A DNA stretch of 64,000 bases. Origin: Melieria omissa. Taxonomy: Eukaryota > Arthropoda > Insecta > Diptera > Ulidiidae. This document shows positions 11,476 to 22,331 of the stretch, one piece after another. The stretch is from contig OZ020270.1 of NCBI GenBank assembly GCA_963971225.1, positions 28,581,123 through 28,645,122 on the forward strand, written 5' to 3'. The notes beneath the pieces were generated by a model. That model ran no database searches. It was given only the letters and a program-made list of their open reading frames with translations, and was not told the origin of the DNA. The position numbers and the translations under genes are program-made. The first letter of the stretch is position 1, and each line of letters begins with the position of its first letter.

Positions 11476-12031
11476 CACCCATACCTCGCTTTGCGTCGTT
11501 TCGTTTTGCGTTTTTCGAAGTTGCGTCGCTGCTGAATTAGTACTAATTTTCACTGTGCGTCGTTAGATTTTCGAAGTTGCGTTGTTTAGGGTTCGAGTCT
11601 TTAATTTTTTTTTTGAAATTTCCTTTTTTTCTAAAAAAATGGCATGACATTTGTTTCTAATTGTGCCAGGCTATCAAAACTCGGGGATTCCCTTTCTAAC
11701 TTTTGTGAAAGAAAGCAGACTTAACCACTATGGTCTCATCAGACAGTGATTAATTTTTATTTTATTTTTATAAATTAATTGAATATTTTATTTTGTTTTA
11801 ATTGAATTTGTTTTTTTTTTTTATGTATGTAATAAAATTTTATATTATTTTTGTGTTTTAAATGTTTACTTTGTTCAATTTTCTTTTTAAAAAGTAGTAT
11901 TTTCGTAACCCTGGAACCTATCTTCGATGTTTACATGGTTTGCTATAGAAAATCATGATTCACTTTGCGTCGTTTCAGTTTGCGTTGTGTTTTTTTGGAA
12001 CGCAAACACGACGCAAAGTGAGGTATGGGTG
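11476..12031. mobile_element. Pogo/Tigger-like MITE with TTTGCGTCG motifs
   Basis: The TIRs start CACCCATACCTCGCTTTGCG and match each other for about 24 bp with one difference. TA precedes the left end; the right flank reads AA, perhaps mutated. The subterminal regions repeat TTTGCGTCG and GAAGTTGCGT. The terminal phrase resembles the CATACCTCG of Tigger-type elements. No ORF. Confidence 0.6.
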
Positions 12032-12085
12032 AATTAAGTTTACGGAAGAAATACAAAATATTTTGTTTTTGAAAAATTACTTTAA

Positions 12086-12785
12086 GGGGGATAGCCACTG
12101 TGACGGGTAAAAAAAATTAGTGATTTTAAACATTTTTTTTTACCGAGTAAATATAGGAATTTTTGGATCGGGTTTTTTTTATTTTATTAAGCACACATCT
12201 AATAATATTTCCACAAATTTTTATTAAAAAATATTAAATAGTTTAAACAATAGAGATGATCCCGTAGCGCTTGAAAAAAAATTCCCCCTCCATGGCAGCA
12301 TCGATTTCTCAAAAACCGGTACTCTGAAAAAAAAAATTTTATTGTAATCTGTATGAATGTAGTTATCGTTGTACGTAGCCGTTTTTTTTATTTTGATTTT
12401 TCACAAAATGGCGACCGATCTTTCCATTTTTTCGACCTTGTTTTTTGGTTTTGAGACAGTTTAAAAAATAGTAAAAAACAAAATTTTCCAAATCGGCTAC
12501 GCTTAACCTTAACCACTACTAAGACGAACAAAACAAAAAAAAAATTAGAAATCGGTTTATAATTGTTAGAGTTATTAATGCCACCAGTTCAAAAAAATCG
12601 TTTCGAGAAAAACGCGTTTAAAGTTTTGAGTTCATTTCCATTTCCAGTCGCCCTACCTGCTCTCACTAAAATCGTTGTAACTAAGTCAATTTTTGAAATT
12701 TTGACTTGAAATTTTGTACACATATTTTTCAATATGTAAACTTTGATTAAAAACAATTTTTGACCCGTGATAGCCACTGTCCCCC
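12086..12785. mobile_element. MITE with TTAA target (family 3)
   Basis: The TIRs begin GGGGGATAGCCACTGTGACG and are about 26 bp with small differences. Perfect TTAA duplications lie at 12082-12085 and 12786-12789. The earlier Tc1 segment near 11205 shows the empty site. The 700-bp interior is AT-rich and noncoding. Confidence 0.85.
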
Positions 12786-13265
12786 TTAAGTGATTTATTT
12801 TTCATTTGAAAAAACTACGTACCCCTTGTACGCAAACTTATTCTGACTAGTGTATATACCTATAGCGATGTTTTTAGTTTTTCTAGTTTATACACCCCCA
12901 GGATTTATGGGCCGGCCAAAATCCTCCTCCAAACCCTCCACGTGGGTGCCGGCTGGTAATGGCTAAACAGTTCACCTTGGTGATAGCCAGCTAAGGATGT
13001 GGGCTTCGCCCCACTGACCCGACTCTTCAATAGTTCGGTCGGTAGGATAGGATGTGGCTCCTTCCATAGGATCGGGGTAAGGGCCGGACCAAGGTGTCAT
13101 ACGACCCGTGCCGATGGTCAGCTTGGCTGGGGGCCCTTTCAAATAGCCCAGTCGCGAACGGAGTATCCGGATACCTGGCGCCCTCCGGATTATTAGCCTT
13201 ACCTGTGCACTGCGGATCTCTGCACAGGTGGACCACCCCTTCTCCGCCACTCGTGGGACTCAATT

Positions 13266-14741
13266 ATGGACACTTTAACAAAAAACACAAAACCAAAAAC
13301 AAACGTACGAACATTGACGGAACCAGAGGCCGGCCCTCTTAAAAAGCCGGGGATGGGTGAAGCAGACAAGCCAGCGCCCACCGCCAAAAAAGGAGCATCC
13401 TTGGTTGATCAGAAGATCCCATGCCAAGGCTCTGCCTCCGCAACTAAAGCCACAAACATTAGTGCTACAGCTGACCCCAGCAACGTTGTGGTTGCCAAAG
13501 CCGGACCTCCGTCCAGCAACAGCAACAAACATAGCGGAGCTGCGGTAACAGCAAGCACTCGACAAATCAAGGACTCAAAAGTCCGCTATAGAGAACGCCA
13601 GAGTGCCAAGCGAGTACTCGAACGGATACAATGTATCCCAGAGAACCGCAGGACTCAAAAAGAAAAAGAGTCCTTTACCTGGGCCACTGCTAGGTTAGCG
13701 GAGCTTGACGGGGCACCGACCACTGAGACCGCCGCCAAAAGGCAGCGTTCTACAGAGGAAGAGGCCCCGACTGCCAAGAAGGTGCGCAGCTCGCTCAGAA
13801 CAGCAGCCACCTACAGCGACATGTTGAAAAGCAGTCTCATTAAGGCGGTCGTTGACCGCTCCGACCCTGACGGAAGTATTACTCCGTCAAACTGGAAACT
13901 GGTGGAAGATTTCCTCGCCGACATCTTTCTGGACGTCATGAAGGAGAATCCGGGCCCGGTGCCACAATACCAGATGTGCGGTTGGCATCAAGGCCACGTA
14001 AAGCTGGTTGCGTGTGCGGACAAGAGGGCCCTGGATCTCTTCTGCGTGGCTATTTCCAGAACGGGAGAGATCTGGCCGGGTGCTAAACTCGAGGTAGTAC
14101 CCAGGGAATCGATCCCCAGCAGACCAAGGACTAGAGCCTGGATCCCATTAAAACCCACGGATCCGGCTAAAGTCCTCGAAACCCTCCAATTGTCCAACCC
14201 GATGATACCCACGCACAATTGGAAAATTGCGAAGTTGGAGGAGCTCAAAGGGTCTCGTTGTGCCACAATAATTGTGAACAAGGAGTCCCTTGAGCACCTT
14301 TCAAAGTCCAATGGTGTCGTGGCCTTCGGTTTTGGGCACATTAAACTGAGGGTATACAGGAAGGACGAGCAGACTGAAACCGGCGAAAGTGGCCCCCCAG
14401 GGCTGCTAGCCTCAACAGACTCTGGTGAAGGCGGCCAACAAGGGCTGCCAGCCACGACGGACCCCGGCAAAGGTGGCCCGCACGGGCTGCCAGCCGAGAC
14501 GACTACCCTGGCAACAGAGGCGACAGATGACCAACCGTCTTCCTCAAAGCCGTTACGTCGCCTATCCCGGGCGGAATCAATCTCCTCGGGATCGGAGATG
14601 GCCACGGCTTTCGGGAATTTCTGGAGGGAGTCCGAGCTTCTCGCCGAAACGGACGATGACCTCGACGCTACTGTGGTGGAGGTAGACATGAGCGAAATAG
14701 ACAATGGTCCGAGTAGTTCAGATAAACCTCCACCACTCTAA
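13266..14741 (+). CDS. LOA-2 ORF1 protein, DUF4780-type
   Basis: This 491-residue protein is the ORF1 product of LOA-2 and should bind element RNA. The N-terminal third is Lys/Ala/Thr-rich and low complexity. Residues of about 175-365 form the conserved block I associate with DUF4780 of LOA ORF1 (WHQGHVKLVACADKRALDLF, WKIAKLEELKG, GVVAFGFGHIKLRVY). A short repeat follows, with three units of the type GG(x)xGLPAxTD. There is no CCHC knuckle. The ATG at 13266 is the first in this frame and is followed by a continuous frame. The last 38 nt overlap ORF2. Confidence 0.85.
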   Translation: MDTLTKNTKPKTNVRTLTEPEAGPLKKPGMGEADKPAPTAKKGASLVDQKIPCQGSASATKATNISATADPSNVVVAKAGPPSSNSNKHSGAAVTASTRQIKDSKVRYRERQSAKRVLERIQCIPENRRTQKEKESFTWATARLAELDGAPTTETAAKRQRSTEEEAPTAKKVRSSLRTAATYSDMLKSSLIKAVVDRSDPDGSITPSNWKLVEDFLADIFLDVMKENPGPVPQYQMCGWHQGHVKLVACADKRALDLFCVAISRTGEIWPGAKLEVVPRESIPSRPRTRAWIPLKPTDPAKVLETLQLSNPMIPTHNWKIAKLEELKGSRCATIIVNKESLEHLSKSNGVVAFGFGHIKLRVYRKDEQTETGESGPPGLLASTDSGEGGQQGLPATTDPGKGGPHGLPAETTTLATEATDDQPSSSKPLRRLSRAESISSGSEMATAFGNFWRESELLAETDDDLDATVVEVDMSEIDNGPSSSDKPPPL

Positions 14742-17700
14742 AGCAGCTTCGGCTGCACTACTCCTCCGCCTTTCTAAAGGCGGAGACGACATCGCTCTCA
14801 TCCAAGAACCATGGCTCGTAGCCAACAAGGTTTGTGGATTGAGAGCGACGAACTACAGGCTGGTCCATGCTAACAGCACAGGTAGACCCAGATCCTGTAT
14901 CGTTGTGAAAAAATCACTAAATGCATATCTGCTCCCTAATTTCAGCAACGACGATCTGGTCTCCATCTCCCTGATGCTTAAGGGGAGATGCCACTGGTTC
15001 GCGTCTAGCTATATGGCTCATGACCATCCAGAGCCTCCACCGCCGGATCCAGTCAGGAACCTGGTAACTGAAGCCGCCAAGTCCAACACTGCGCTCGTGA
15101 TTGGATGCGACGCAAATGCTCACCACTGTATCTGGGGGAGCACAGACATCAACGATAGAGGTGAGTCACTTTTTGATTACATTTCTACCTCAAACCTTCT
15201 TGTGTGCAATATAGGGCGCACTCCCACCTTTGTAACCAGAAATAGGGAGGAGGTTCTAGACCTCACCCTTGCCTCGGTGAATATAGCCGACAAGGTTAGG
15301 AACTGGAGGGTATCCGATGAACACTCTTTTTCCGACCATAGGTATATAGAGTTCACTCTTGACAGCGACCCCCGGAGGGTTATAGCAGTAAACAACCCCA
15401 GGAAAACAAACTGGGAGCTGTTTACCCGCACAGTGGATAGGCACATCAAAACGATTCATATCTCTGAAATAAACACACAAGCGATGCTAGAATCGGCTGT
15501 TAATCAACTTACTCTGGCATTTTCTAAGGCCCAAGACCTCGCTTGCCCTAAGTACATGCCCAGAGGGAAATATAAACCCCCCTGGTGGAACCATGATCTT
15601 AGTGAGCTTAGGAAACACTCTAGGACTCTCTTTAACAGAGCAAGGAGGACCAAAACTGAAGAAGACTGGGACCTTTATAAAGAATCCCTCAAGACCTACA
15701 AGAAAAGCCTCAGGGAGGCTAAGAGAAGCTCCTGGAGCGACTTTTGTGGCAATATTGAAAGTGTCTCCGAGACTGCAAGACTCAGGAAACTACTCGCCTC
15801 TTCCTCCTTTATTCCAAGTGCTTTACAAAACCCCGATGGTTCTTGGACATCATCAGAAAGTGAAGCACTTGAACTTCTTACAAATACCCACTTTCCGATA
15901 AGCCAACACGAAAGGCTGTTAGGATCTCAGGCCAGCACCAACTGTGTCGCCTCTATAAACAGTATCGTATCGATTGACAAAATCAAATGGGCAATCGCTG
16001 GTTTCCACCCGTTTAAATCGCCAGGACCAGACGGCATTTTCCCAGCACAACTTCAACATGCCGGACCGTTAATTTTAACACTCCTCAACTCAATATTCTC
16101 AGCCAGTATCGGTTTAAACTACATACCGGAACACTGGCGCAAAGTACGGGTGGTCTTCATCCCCAAAGCGGGCAAAAGCTCCCACACTAGCCCTAAGGAT
16201 TATAGACCAATAAGCCTTTCTTCTTTTTTGTTAAAAACACTAGAGAGATTGCTGGATCTTTACTTACGACAAACGATCAGGCAGGATCTCATTTCGAAGG
16301 ATCAGCATGCCTACATTAAGGGTAAATCTGTAGACAGAGCTTTACATACCCTGACTTACACGATCGAAAAATCACTCGAACACAAAGAGTACACCTTAGC
16401 AACTTTCCTGGACATAGAGGGGGCTTTCAATAACGTCGAGCTTACAGCCATCACGGGCGCGCTCGCCAGGCTTGGGGTGGAGGGTGGCTTGGTGAACTGG
16501 GTGGATAATCTTCTGCAGAGCAGAGTTATCTGCGCTGAACTGGGCGACTCTTCCACCTCTAGAGGGGTGAGCAGGGGCACTCCCCAGGGCGGAGTCCTCT
16601 CCCCCCTCCTTTGGAACCTGGTAGTTAATGAACTGCTCCAGTCCCTGGGAGGGGGGTGCGGCAAGGTAACGGCGTATGCAGACGATATAGTTCTCACTAT
16701 CTCGGGCAAGTTTCCCAACTCCATCAGAGATCTAATGCAAGTACTGCTTAACAAGGTAAACAGCTGGGTTACCAGTCGGGGATTAGGCATCAACCCTGGA
16801 AAGACAGAGGTTGTCCTATTCACGAGGAAGTACAAACCCCCACCCATACCTCCTCTATCACTTAACAATACAGAAATCCCTTTCAAGAATGAAGCACAAT
16901 TCCTTGGAATCATTTTTGACAAGAGGTTGAGCTGGAAACGGAACATCCTCAATAGGGTCAAAAAGGCAACGATTGCCTTATACACCTGCAAAAGGGCACT
17001 GGGGAAAACCTGGGGCCTAAAACCAAATATGACGCACTGGGTTTACACGGCTGTCGTACGACCCATCTTAACCTACGGGTGCCTGGTTTGGTGGAATGCT
17101 TTGGAAAAAACACTGCTCCTCCAACACCTCCGCAAAGTTCAAAGGGCAGCCTGCGTCATCATCACGGGCGCTCTTAGGACAACACCAACTTCAGCTTTAG
17201 AAGCCCTGCTTCACCTTATTCCGCTAGATCTGCATTGTAGGAAATTAGCGGCTGTAACAAGCTATAGGCTACGGGCTAACGGCCAATGGTCGGAGTCTAA
17301 CCGGGGTCATGCCAGGATACTTACTCTCTTGAAGGAGTTCGGGGAACTGGATTCTTCACCCCCCCAATTGCAATTTAACAAAAAGTTCACAAGCACCATT
17401 CCAGACAGGAACAACTGGGAGGAAAGCTCAACATCCTTAATAGGAAACTCACACCAGATATACACCGACGGCTCCAAGTTAAACGGAGCTGTTGGTGGAG
17501 GCGTCTTTTCAGACTCACTTAGTATAAATTACTCTTTTAGACTGCCGGACCACTGCAGCGTATTCCAAGCAGAGGTTTCAGCCATTGAAGCTGCCCTGAA
17601 TTTGATCAAAGAGGGCAGTGTCTCTAGGCGAGATATTAGCATTCTCTCTGACAGCCAAGCGGCTATCAGGGCCCTAGGGTCTCATGTTCTGACTTCCAAA

Positions 17701-18306
17701 ACAGTGATCAGCTGCCGCAAATCTCTTGACGAGATGGCTGAGCAGCTTAAAATCCACCTTATATGGGTGCCTGGTCACAGAGATATCCCGGGGAACTGCA
17801 GGGCAGACGAACTGGCTAGACAAGGAACGACTAGGGAGCTATCCTCAGAACTCGCCGGCTTAGGTATTCCATTGAGTACCTGCAAGCTGGTGATAGAGGA
17901 AGCGATGACCAAATCCGCTAACAATGCATGGGCGGCCTCAGAGACAGGCAAGACAGCGCAACAGATCTGGCCAAAGCTGGACTGGAAGCGCACTAAAAGT
18001 CTGCTAAACCTCAATAGGGGCACGCTCAGGGTTGTTGTCGGAGTCATCACTGGTCACTGTATCCTTGGTAGCCACGCCATTAGATTAGGGCTGGGCCACC
18101 TGGCCAACGACTTCTGCAGAAGCTGCAGAGACATAGAGGAGGAAGAAACAATTCTCCACCTGCTTTGTACTTGTCCGGCTCTTTGTAGGAAACGGAAAAA
18201 ACATCTAGGGTTTTACCATACAGCCAACCTCGCGGACTTATCGGAGGTTGACGCCAAGAGCCTAATACGCTTCATCACCTGCTCGGGATGGTTTGAGACA
18301 TCCTAA
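14704..18306 (+). CDS. LOA-2 ORF2: endonuclease, reverse transcriptase, RNase H
   Basis: This 1,200-residue polyprotein carries out target-primed reverse transcription. The APE endonuclease spans roughly residues 1-215 (QINLHHSKAAS, IQEPW at 33-37, GCDANAH near 135, SDH near 209). The reverse transcriptase follows (SPGPDG near 438, DYRPISLSSF, FLDIEGAFNN, PQGGVLSPLLWNLV, YADD near 657). RNase H has its acidic residues in YTDGSKL (about 919), FQAEV (about 953), DSQAA (about 982) and a C-terminal AD in CRADELAR. A Cys-His motif (CRSC...HLLCTC) closes the protein. ORF2 is in the +1 frame relative to ORF1 and starts at an ATG 38 nt before the ORF1 stop, so reinitiation or internal initiation is more likely than a -1 shift. 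Confidence 0.95.
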   Translation: MVRVVQINLHHSKAASAALLLRLSKGGDDIALIQEPWLVANKVCGLRATNYRLVHANSTGRPRSCIVVKKSLNAYLLPNFSNDDLVSISLMLKGRCHWFASSYMAHDHPEPPPPDPVRNLVTEAAKSNTALVIGCDANAHHCIWGSTDINDRGESLFDYISTSNLLVCNIGRTPTFVTRNREEVLDLTLASVNIADKVRNWRVSDEHSFSDHRYIEFTLDSDPRRVIAVNNPRKTNWELFTRTVDRHIKTIHISEINTQAMLESAVNQLTLAFSKAQDLACPKYMPRGKYKPPWWNHDLSELRKHSRTLFNRARRTKTEEDWDLYKESLKTYKKSLREAKRSSWSDFCGNIESVSETARLRKLLASSSFIPSALQNPDGSWTSSESEALELLTNTHFPISQHERLLGSQASTNCVASINSIVSIDKIKWAIAGFHPFKSPGPDGIFPAQLQHAGPLILTLLNSIFSASIGLNYIPEHWRKVRVVFIPKAGKSSHTSPKDYRPISLSSFLLKTLERLLDLYLRQTIRQDLISKDQHAYIKGKSVDRALHTLTYTIEKSLEHKEYTLATFLDIEGAFNNVELTAITGALARLGVEGGLVNWVDNLLQSRVICAELGDSSTSRGVSRGTPQGGVLSPLLWNLVVNELLQSLGGGCGKVTAYADDIVLTISGKFPNSIRDLMQVLLNKVNSWVTSRGLGINPGKTEVVLFTRKYKPPPIPPLSLNNTEIPFKNEAQFLGIIFDKRLSWKRNILNRVKKATIALYTCKRALGKTWGLKPNMTHWVYTAVVRPILTYGCLVWWNALEKTLLLQHLRKVQRAACVIITGALRTTPTSALEALLHLIPLDLHCRKLAAVTSYRLRANGQWSESNRGHARILTLLKEFGELDSSPPQLQFNKKFTSTIPDRNNWEESSTSLIGNSHQIYTDGSKLNGAVGGGVFSDSLSINYSFRLPDHCSVFQAEVSAIEAALNLIKEGSVSRRDISILSDSQAAIRALGSHVLTSKTVISCRKSLDEMAEQLKIHLIWVPGHRDIPGNCRADELARQGTTRELSSELAGLGIPLSTCKLVIEEAMTKSANNAWAASETGKTAQQIWPKLDWKRTKSLLNLNRGTLRVVVGVITGHCILGSHAIRLGLGHLANDFCRSCRDIEEEETILHLLCTCPALCRKRKKHLGFYHTANLADLSEVDAKSLIRFITCSGWFETS

Positions 18307-18367
18307 CAACAAATAAAAGGGGTTAGAGATCCTGTGGTATCACAATGGGCCTAGCTTGGCCTAAGTG

Positions 18368-18385
18368 AGCTCTCATATGAGAGCT
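18368..18385. repeat. 18-bp perfect palindrome in LOA-2 3' UTR
   Basis: The sequence AGCTCTCATATGAGAGCT is a perfect inverted repeat about 20 bp before the CTAC tail. A stem near the 3' end is a common reverse transcriptase recognition feature in LINEs; that role here is inference. Confidence 0.5.
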
Positions 18386-18520
18386 GCCACTACCACCTAC
18401 CTACCTACCTACACCCCCAAAAGCAGTGTATGAACTACCCCGCGACACCCCTCGCCTTATCCCACCTCTTTTTATTTATGGCCTCTTACGCGTCAGAACT
18501 GAAACTGTTAGCCATTATTT

Positions 18521-18765
18521 CTGTGGCCGTAAGGAATAACAGCCAAAGTCGATTGTATGAAGTTTTCAAGAGAGCACTTTCAATTTTCGAATTTGCCTTA
18601 GATTACACTAGATAAATTTTAGATTTATGGGCGCAAAACATTCATTTTATGAGCAAAAGCCATAGAATTTTGTGTAGTAGTACATTTGAATACGACGAAT
18701 GCAATGGTGGTAACAACTAAATTTTGTCCTAACTCGACTTTGGCTGTTATTCCTTACGACCACAG
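18521..18765. mobile_element. 245-bp foldback MITE
   Basis: TIRs of about 32 bp start CTGTGGCCGTAAGGAATAAC and match each other with one mismatch near the end. ATTT lies directly outside both ends (18517-18520 and 18766-18769) and may be a 4-bp TSD. There is no coding capacity. I cannot assign the superfamily. Confidence 0.6.
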
Positions 18766-18965
18766 ATTTATGTTTACATATATAAAAACAAAATTAAAAA
18801 TTTAAATTAATTACAAAAAAAAAATTCATATGGGATTTTTTTGGCTTGTTTCCCAAGCAGGCCTTCTACTTTCTACACTCTCTATCACGCCTCCTATGGA
18901 CATGAAATTTTGAAATATAATGAATACCTTAAATACCCATAATTGTTCTCATTTTTCTATTTATA

Positions 18966-20020
18966 TCTATACAGAATACGCATCTTGACGCGGGGGAGAA
19001 GAGATGAGCGGAGGCAAAGGTTGCGGGAAATTTGCTGCGCTAAACAGTTTGCGATCTTGTTCGTCGAAGCGTAAGCGGAGAGTAAACAACGAACCAAAGC
19101 ATCGTCATCCTCGTTGCAACGAAGATGATTCGGGATTCGCTAATGTTTTTGGTGTTGTCGTTTATTGTGTGCATGCTTTTTTGTGTTGTGATTGATTTTG
19201 CTGCAATGTCACCAGCAATCGAATGTTTGTGGTGTATGGCTTTTTGCTGGCCAATGCTTTAATTGATTTAAAAATTTGGTGGTTGATCCCAATTTAAAAT
19301 GTTAACAAATATTTTTACGTGGCGAGTTCAAAGTAAAATTATTTGTTTATATTTTCACATGGTTGATTACAATTTTAAGAATATGGGTAAACTACGAAAA
19401 AAAATGAACTGATGGGCATATTGACTTCAAAATTCGTGGAAACACTTGAAATCAAGAATAAATAGATACGTGTTTTAATTTTGTTTTTTTGAAAATCGAA
19501 ATCTAACGGACAAACCAAGGCTTAAAAGATTTATGGAAAAACATAATTTAATAGGTCTATCGACTTTCAATATGTCGAAAGCACTACTAAAGCAATAAAT
19601 AAAGAAATAAATAATAAGACAAGTATTTTGTCATAAGAAAAATGTTATTACGGCATGCCTACGTCTAAAAATAGTTTAAATATTCTACACCTGAATGGTT
19701 CCATGGCGAATGATGTGACCATAAAATTACAATATTAGATTTTCTTATTTTAGTTCTTTTAAACAAGCATTATATGTGGGCCGTAAGAAATGTTCCAAAA
19801 AACGGGACGAAAAATTATTACGGGTAATAAAAACGTTTTCTTTTCTTTCCAATTCCATTTTTATTTAATTGTCTTTTTTGATTACTTATTATTTATTTTT
19901 TAATTGCCTGTAGCGATCATATAGGTCGCCATGCCAGCCATATTTTAGTTTCTTTTCTATGATTTTGCACACACTACAGTCGGCAGTAGGCTTGCCACCT
20001 TTTTAAAATGGCTTTGGAGG
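18966..20020 (+). mobile_element. Decayed P-like element, PE family, remnant 5
   Basis: This region aligns by eye with the left arm of the PE element at 36358-39500. It shares 'cgaaccaaagcatcgtcatc', the 'gattcgggattcgctaatg' phrase and 'cgaatgatgtgaccataaa'. A degenerate PE-like end (CTATACAGAATACGCATC) lies near 18968-18985. It is useful because it lacks the TTAA MITE and the K element present in the 36-39 kb copy, so it shows both empty sites (TTTTAAAC near 19758 and CATTATATGTGGG near 19770). Its right end is not clear. Confidence 0.55.
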
Positions 20021-20480
20021 ACACCAAAAAATACTATAAACAATAATTTTTACATGACATTACATTTTTAGTTTTCAAAGTGCGAGTGTACATGGATTTG
20101 AACTTTGATATACATAAATACATAATATGTATGTAGGAGGGACAAACGGACGTAGGACAACTCTGACAGTAGATGCGGACGGACCTTTGAGATACAACTC
20201 TGATAGTTAGAAGCGGACGGACCTTTCCGTTACAACGCTGACAGACGGACGAACAAAGAGAAAAAGGAAAAGAAGAACGACAGGCATTCGTTGCCACGAC
20301 GTTGACGCGACCGGACACGCTGTCTAAATTATAACAACAATAAACTGTACTTTGGTTGAATCGGATTGAGTGTTTGCTTTAAAAAGGCCGACAATAGGTC
20401 GTTAAACCTAACAGTGGGACAATAATACCACATGTATACAGAAAAAGCTCCTAGAACTTTTAACATTTAAACATAAAGAT

Positions 20481-22320
20481 CATGATACAAATATATTCAA
20501 GTGGTTTCAATGCGACAGATAAAAATAAAATTGGCAATTGAAAAAATACACTAGTCAGAATAAGTTTGCGTACAGGCAAGTCAAAAATATTTTATGATTA
20601 ATTTTGACCTCAAAAATGGGTTCTCTGTTTATAAAAACTTATCCACATTATTCATATATGCCTTAACTGCACTTTTTGTTCTGTTTTAGATGAATTAAAA
20701 TAATAATTTTCCATGTATTCGTATTTATTGACAATATACTCACAAAACGGTGCAGAATAAGTTTGCGTACAAAACTAATAACGGGAACTTCCGGTTATGC
20801 ATTATGCATTGAACAGTAAACGGACTTGTAAGCTATTTGGAACCGTATATGTGCTTGAAATTTAATAGAAAGCAATAGAATTCAACAGAAAAATATTAAA
20901 AATGGATAAAGAATAATCTTACAAAAACTTTTCAAAATTGACAAAAAATTTCATGAAATTAGAGAAACTTTTGGGAGAGCACATTCGTCATTCAAACAGA
21001 AAATCTTGTTTGGTTACTACGACCTGACCATTTTCTTAAGTTACCCGAGCAAGAGGATTCGATTGTTTGCGATCAGTGCATCACAATCTAAGGCTAGTTG
21101 CATCCAATATCTTCAGAAATGTACAGAAATATTTTATAAACCCCATTAGCAGTGACTTTATAAGAAAAGTTCTGAAAAAAACATACTTCCCCTACATAAC
21201 AGCATGTAAGAAGCCCATATTTAGCTTACTTACAAGGAGCACAGAATTGCTTTCGTAAAAGAGTCCATCAGAGAGTCTAAAAAACCGGATTTCCGGAACG
21301 AAATGTTGTTATCTATAGAAAGTGGGACCTTTCATTATTATTTGATAATGGTTTGGCATTTTTGGAATTAAAAAGCATCAACTAATTTGAACAGGATCCT
21401 GTTAATAACAAAAATCTGAAATTAACAGTGAAGCATAGCATATGTGGAGATATGGTATGGGGCTGCATGTCAGGAAAAGGAGTGAGCAGGCTGTGTTGTT
21501 TTATTCAGAAATGTTTCCGGGGGGTTATTTACATATTCTAAAAGCTTATGTAAGCCAAGGTTTCAAAACTTTGGATCAGATTCCAACATATCTTTTCAAC
21601 CTTAGCGCGCAATGCATACGATGCGAAGCTATGTTTGCTATTAACTGGCTCAACAAAGTTGCAAAAGTCCCTCCCTAGTCACCTACCGTGCATCTAATTG
21701 AGTATATAAGGGGTTCAGTTAAACCCTGAGACCAACAACACTCCATCTTCTAAGATATAGTTAACCAATACAACAATTCAAGGATATAACAAAATAACCG
21801 CTGAAAAAACACCGAATTTAAAAAACTTTGCGGCAAAACTTCTGCAGGGAGTTCAAGCGAGAAAAGAAAATTCACAAAGTTATTAATTTTTGGACAAAAC
21901 TTAGTTTCAATTGAATTTTAACTACATAATCTCATCTTGTACGCAAACTTTTTCTGAGGTGAATTCATAACATATTTTGTTTTTGGCCCTCCTTTTACAG
22001 TTTGGTCAAGTTTTTGGTATTATTATCTTAATGGAATAAAAGAACTAAGTTTACGCAAAAAATAAAAAATATTTTGTTTTTGAAAAATTACCTTAAGTGA
22101 TTTATTTTTCATATGAAAAAACTACGTACCCCTTGTACGCAAACTTATTCTGACTAGTGTATATTTGTTTACAAATTTTGTACTACTAAAATAGTAGTAC
22201 AAAATTTAATAAAATATTTAATATATTTCATTAAAATATTTTGCACCCTTAAAATTTTATTTTAATTTGTCAAAAAAGGCAATGACTTTTAATTTTGCTC
22301 CTGTATATTTTTGTATCATG
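20481..22320. mobile_element. MITE with 8-bp TSD, split by Tc1 copy 2
   Basis: The terminal repeats begin CATGATACAAAAATATACAG in the sister copy at 54784-55052; the left end here is slightly diverged. The 8-bp duplication ATAAAGAT flanks it at 20473-20480 and 22321-22328. The Tc1 copy interrupts it at a TA, and the sister copy supplies the empty site. The CATGAT start and 8-bp TSD are reminiscent of the Drosophila P element. Confidence 0.8.
20549..22159 (+). mobile_element. Tc1-like transposon, copy 2, decayed
   Basis: 1,611 bp with the same CACTAGTCAGAATAAGTTTG ends and TA duplications (20547-20548, 22160-22161). The transposase frame is broken by many stops, but fragments remain (CGDMVWGCMSGKGVSRL near 21445). 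It is free of the MITEs present in copy 1 and therefore defines their insertion points. Confidence 0.85.
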
Positions 22321-22331
22321 ATAAAGATAAC

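Larger units (their letters stand above)
8665..12852 (+). mobile_element. Tc1-like transposon, copy 1, with four nested MITEs
   Basis: The termini CACTAGTCAGAATAAGTTTG and its complement are flanked by TA (8663-8664, 12853-12854). The motif CAGAATAAGTTTGCGTAC recurs about 200 bp inside the left end, giving an IR/DR-like arrangement. The interior holds a decayed DD34E-type transposase (for example CGGMVWGCMSGKGVSRL near 10165). Comparison with copy 2 (20549-22159) shows that segments 9203-9774, 10401-11037, 11476-12031 and 12086-12785 are later insertions. In addition the 3' part from 'ttacatattcaaaag' onward is present twice (from about 10242 and about 11244). Confidence 0.85.
12901..18409 (+). 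mobile_element. LOA-clade LINE (LOA-2), ORFs intact
   Basis: A 5.5-kb non-LTR element with a 5' UTR of about 365 bp, two open ORFs, a 3' UTR and a CTAC-type tail (18392-18410). A 10-bp direct repeat, TACACCCCCA, at 12891-12900 and 18410-18419 is the likely TSD. It may merge with the tail by a base or two. Motifs of every enzymatic domain are present, so this copy could be a source of active proteins. It landed about 50 bp beyond the right end of Tc1 copy 1. Confidence 0.9.

Noticed and set aside
13988..14704. 238-codon ORF opposite LOA-2 ORF1
   Set aside because: It mirrors a strong coding region in another frame and has no motif.
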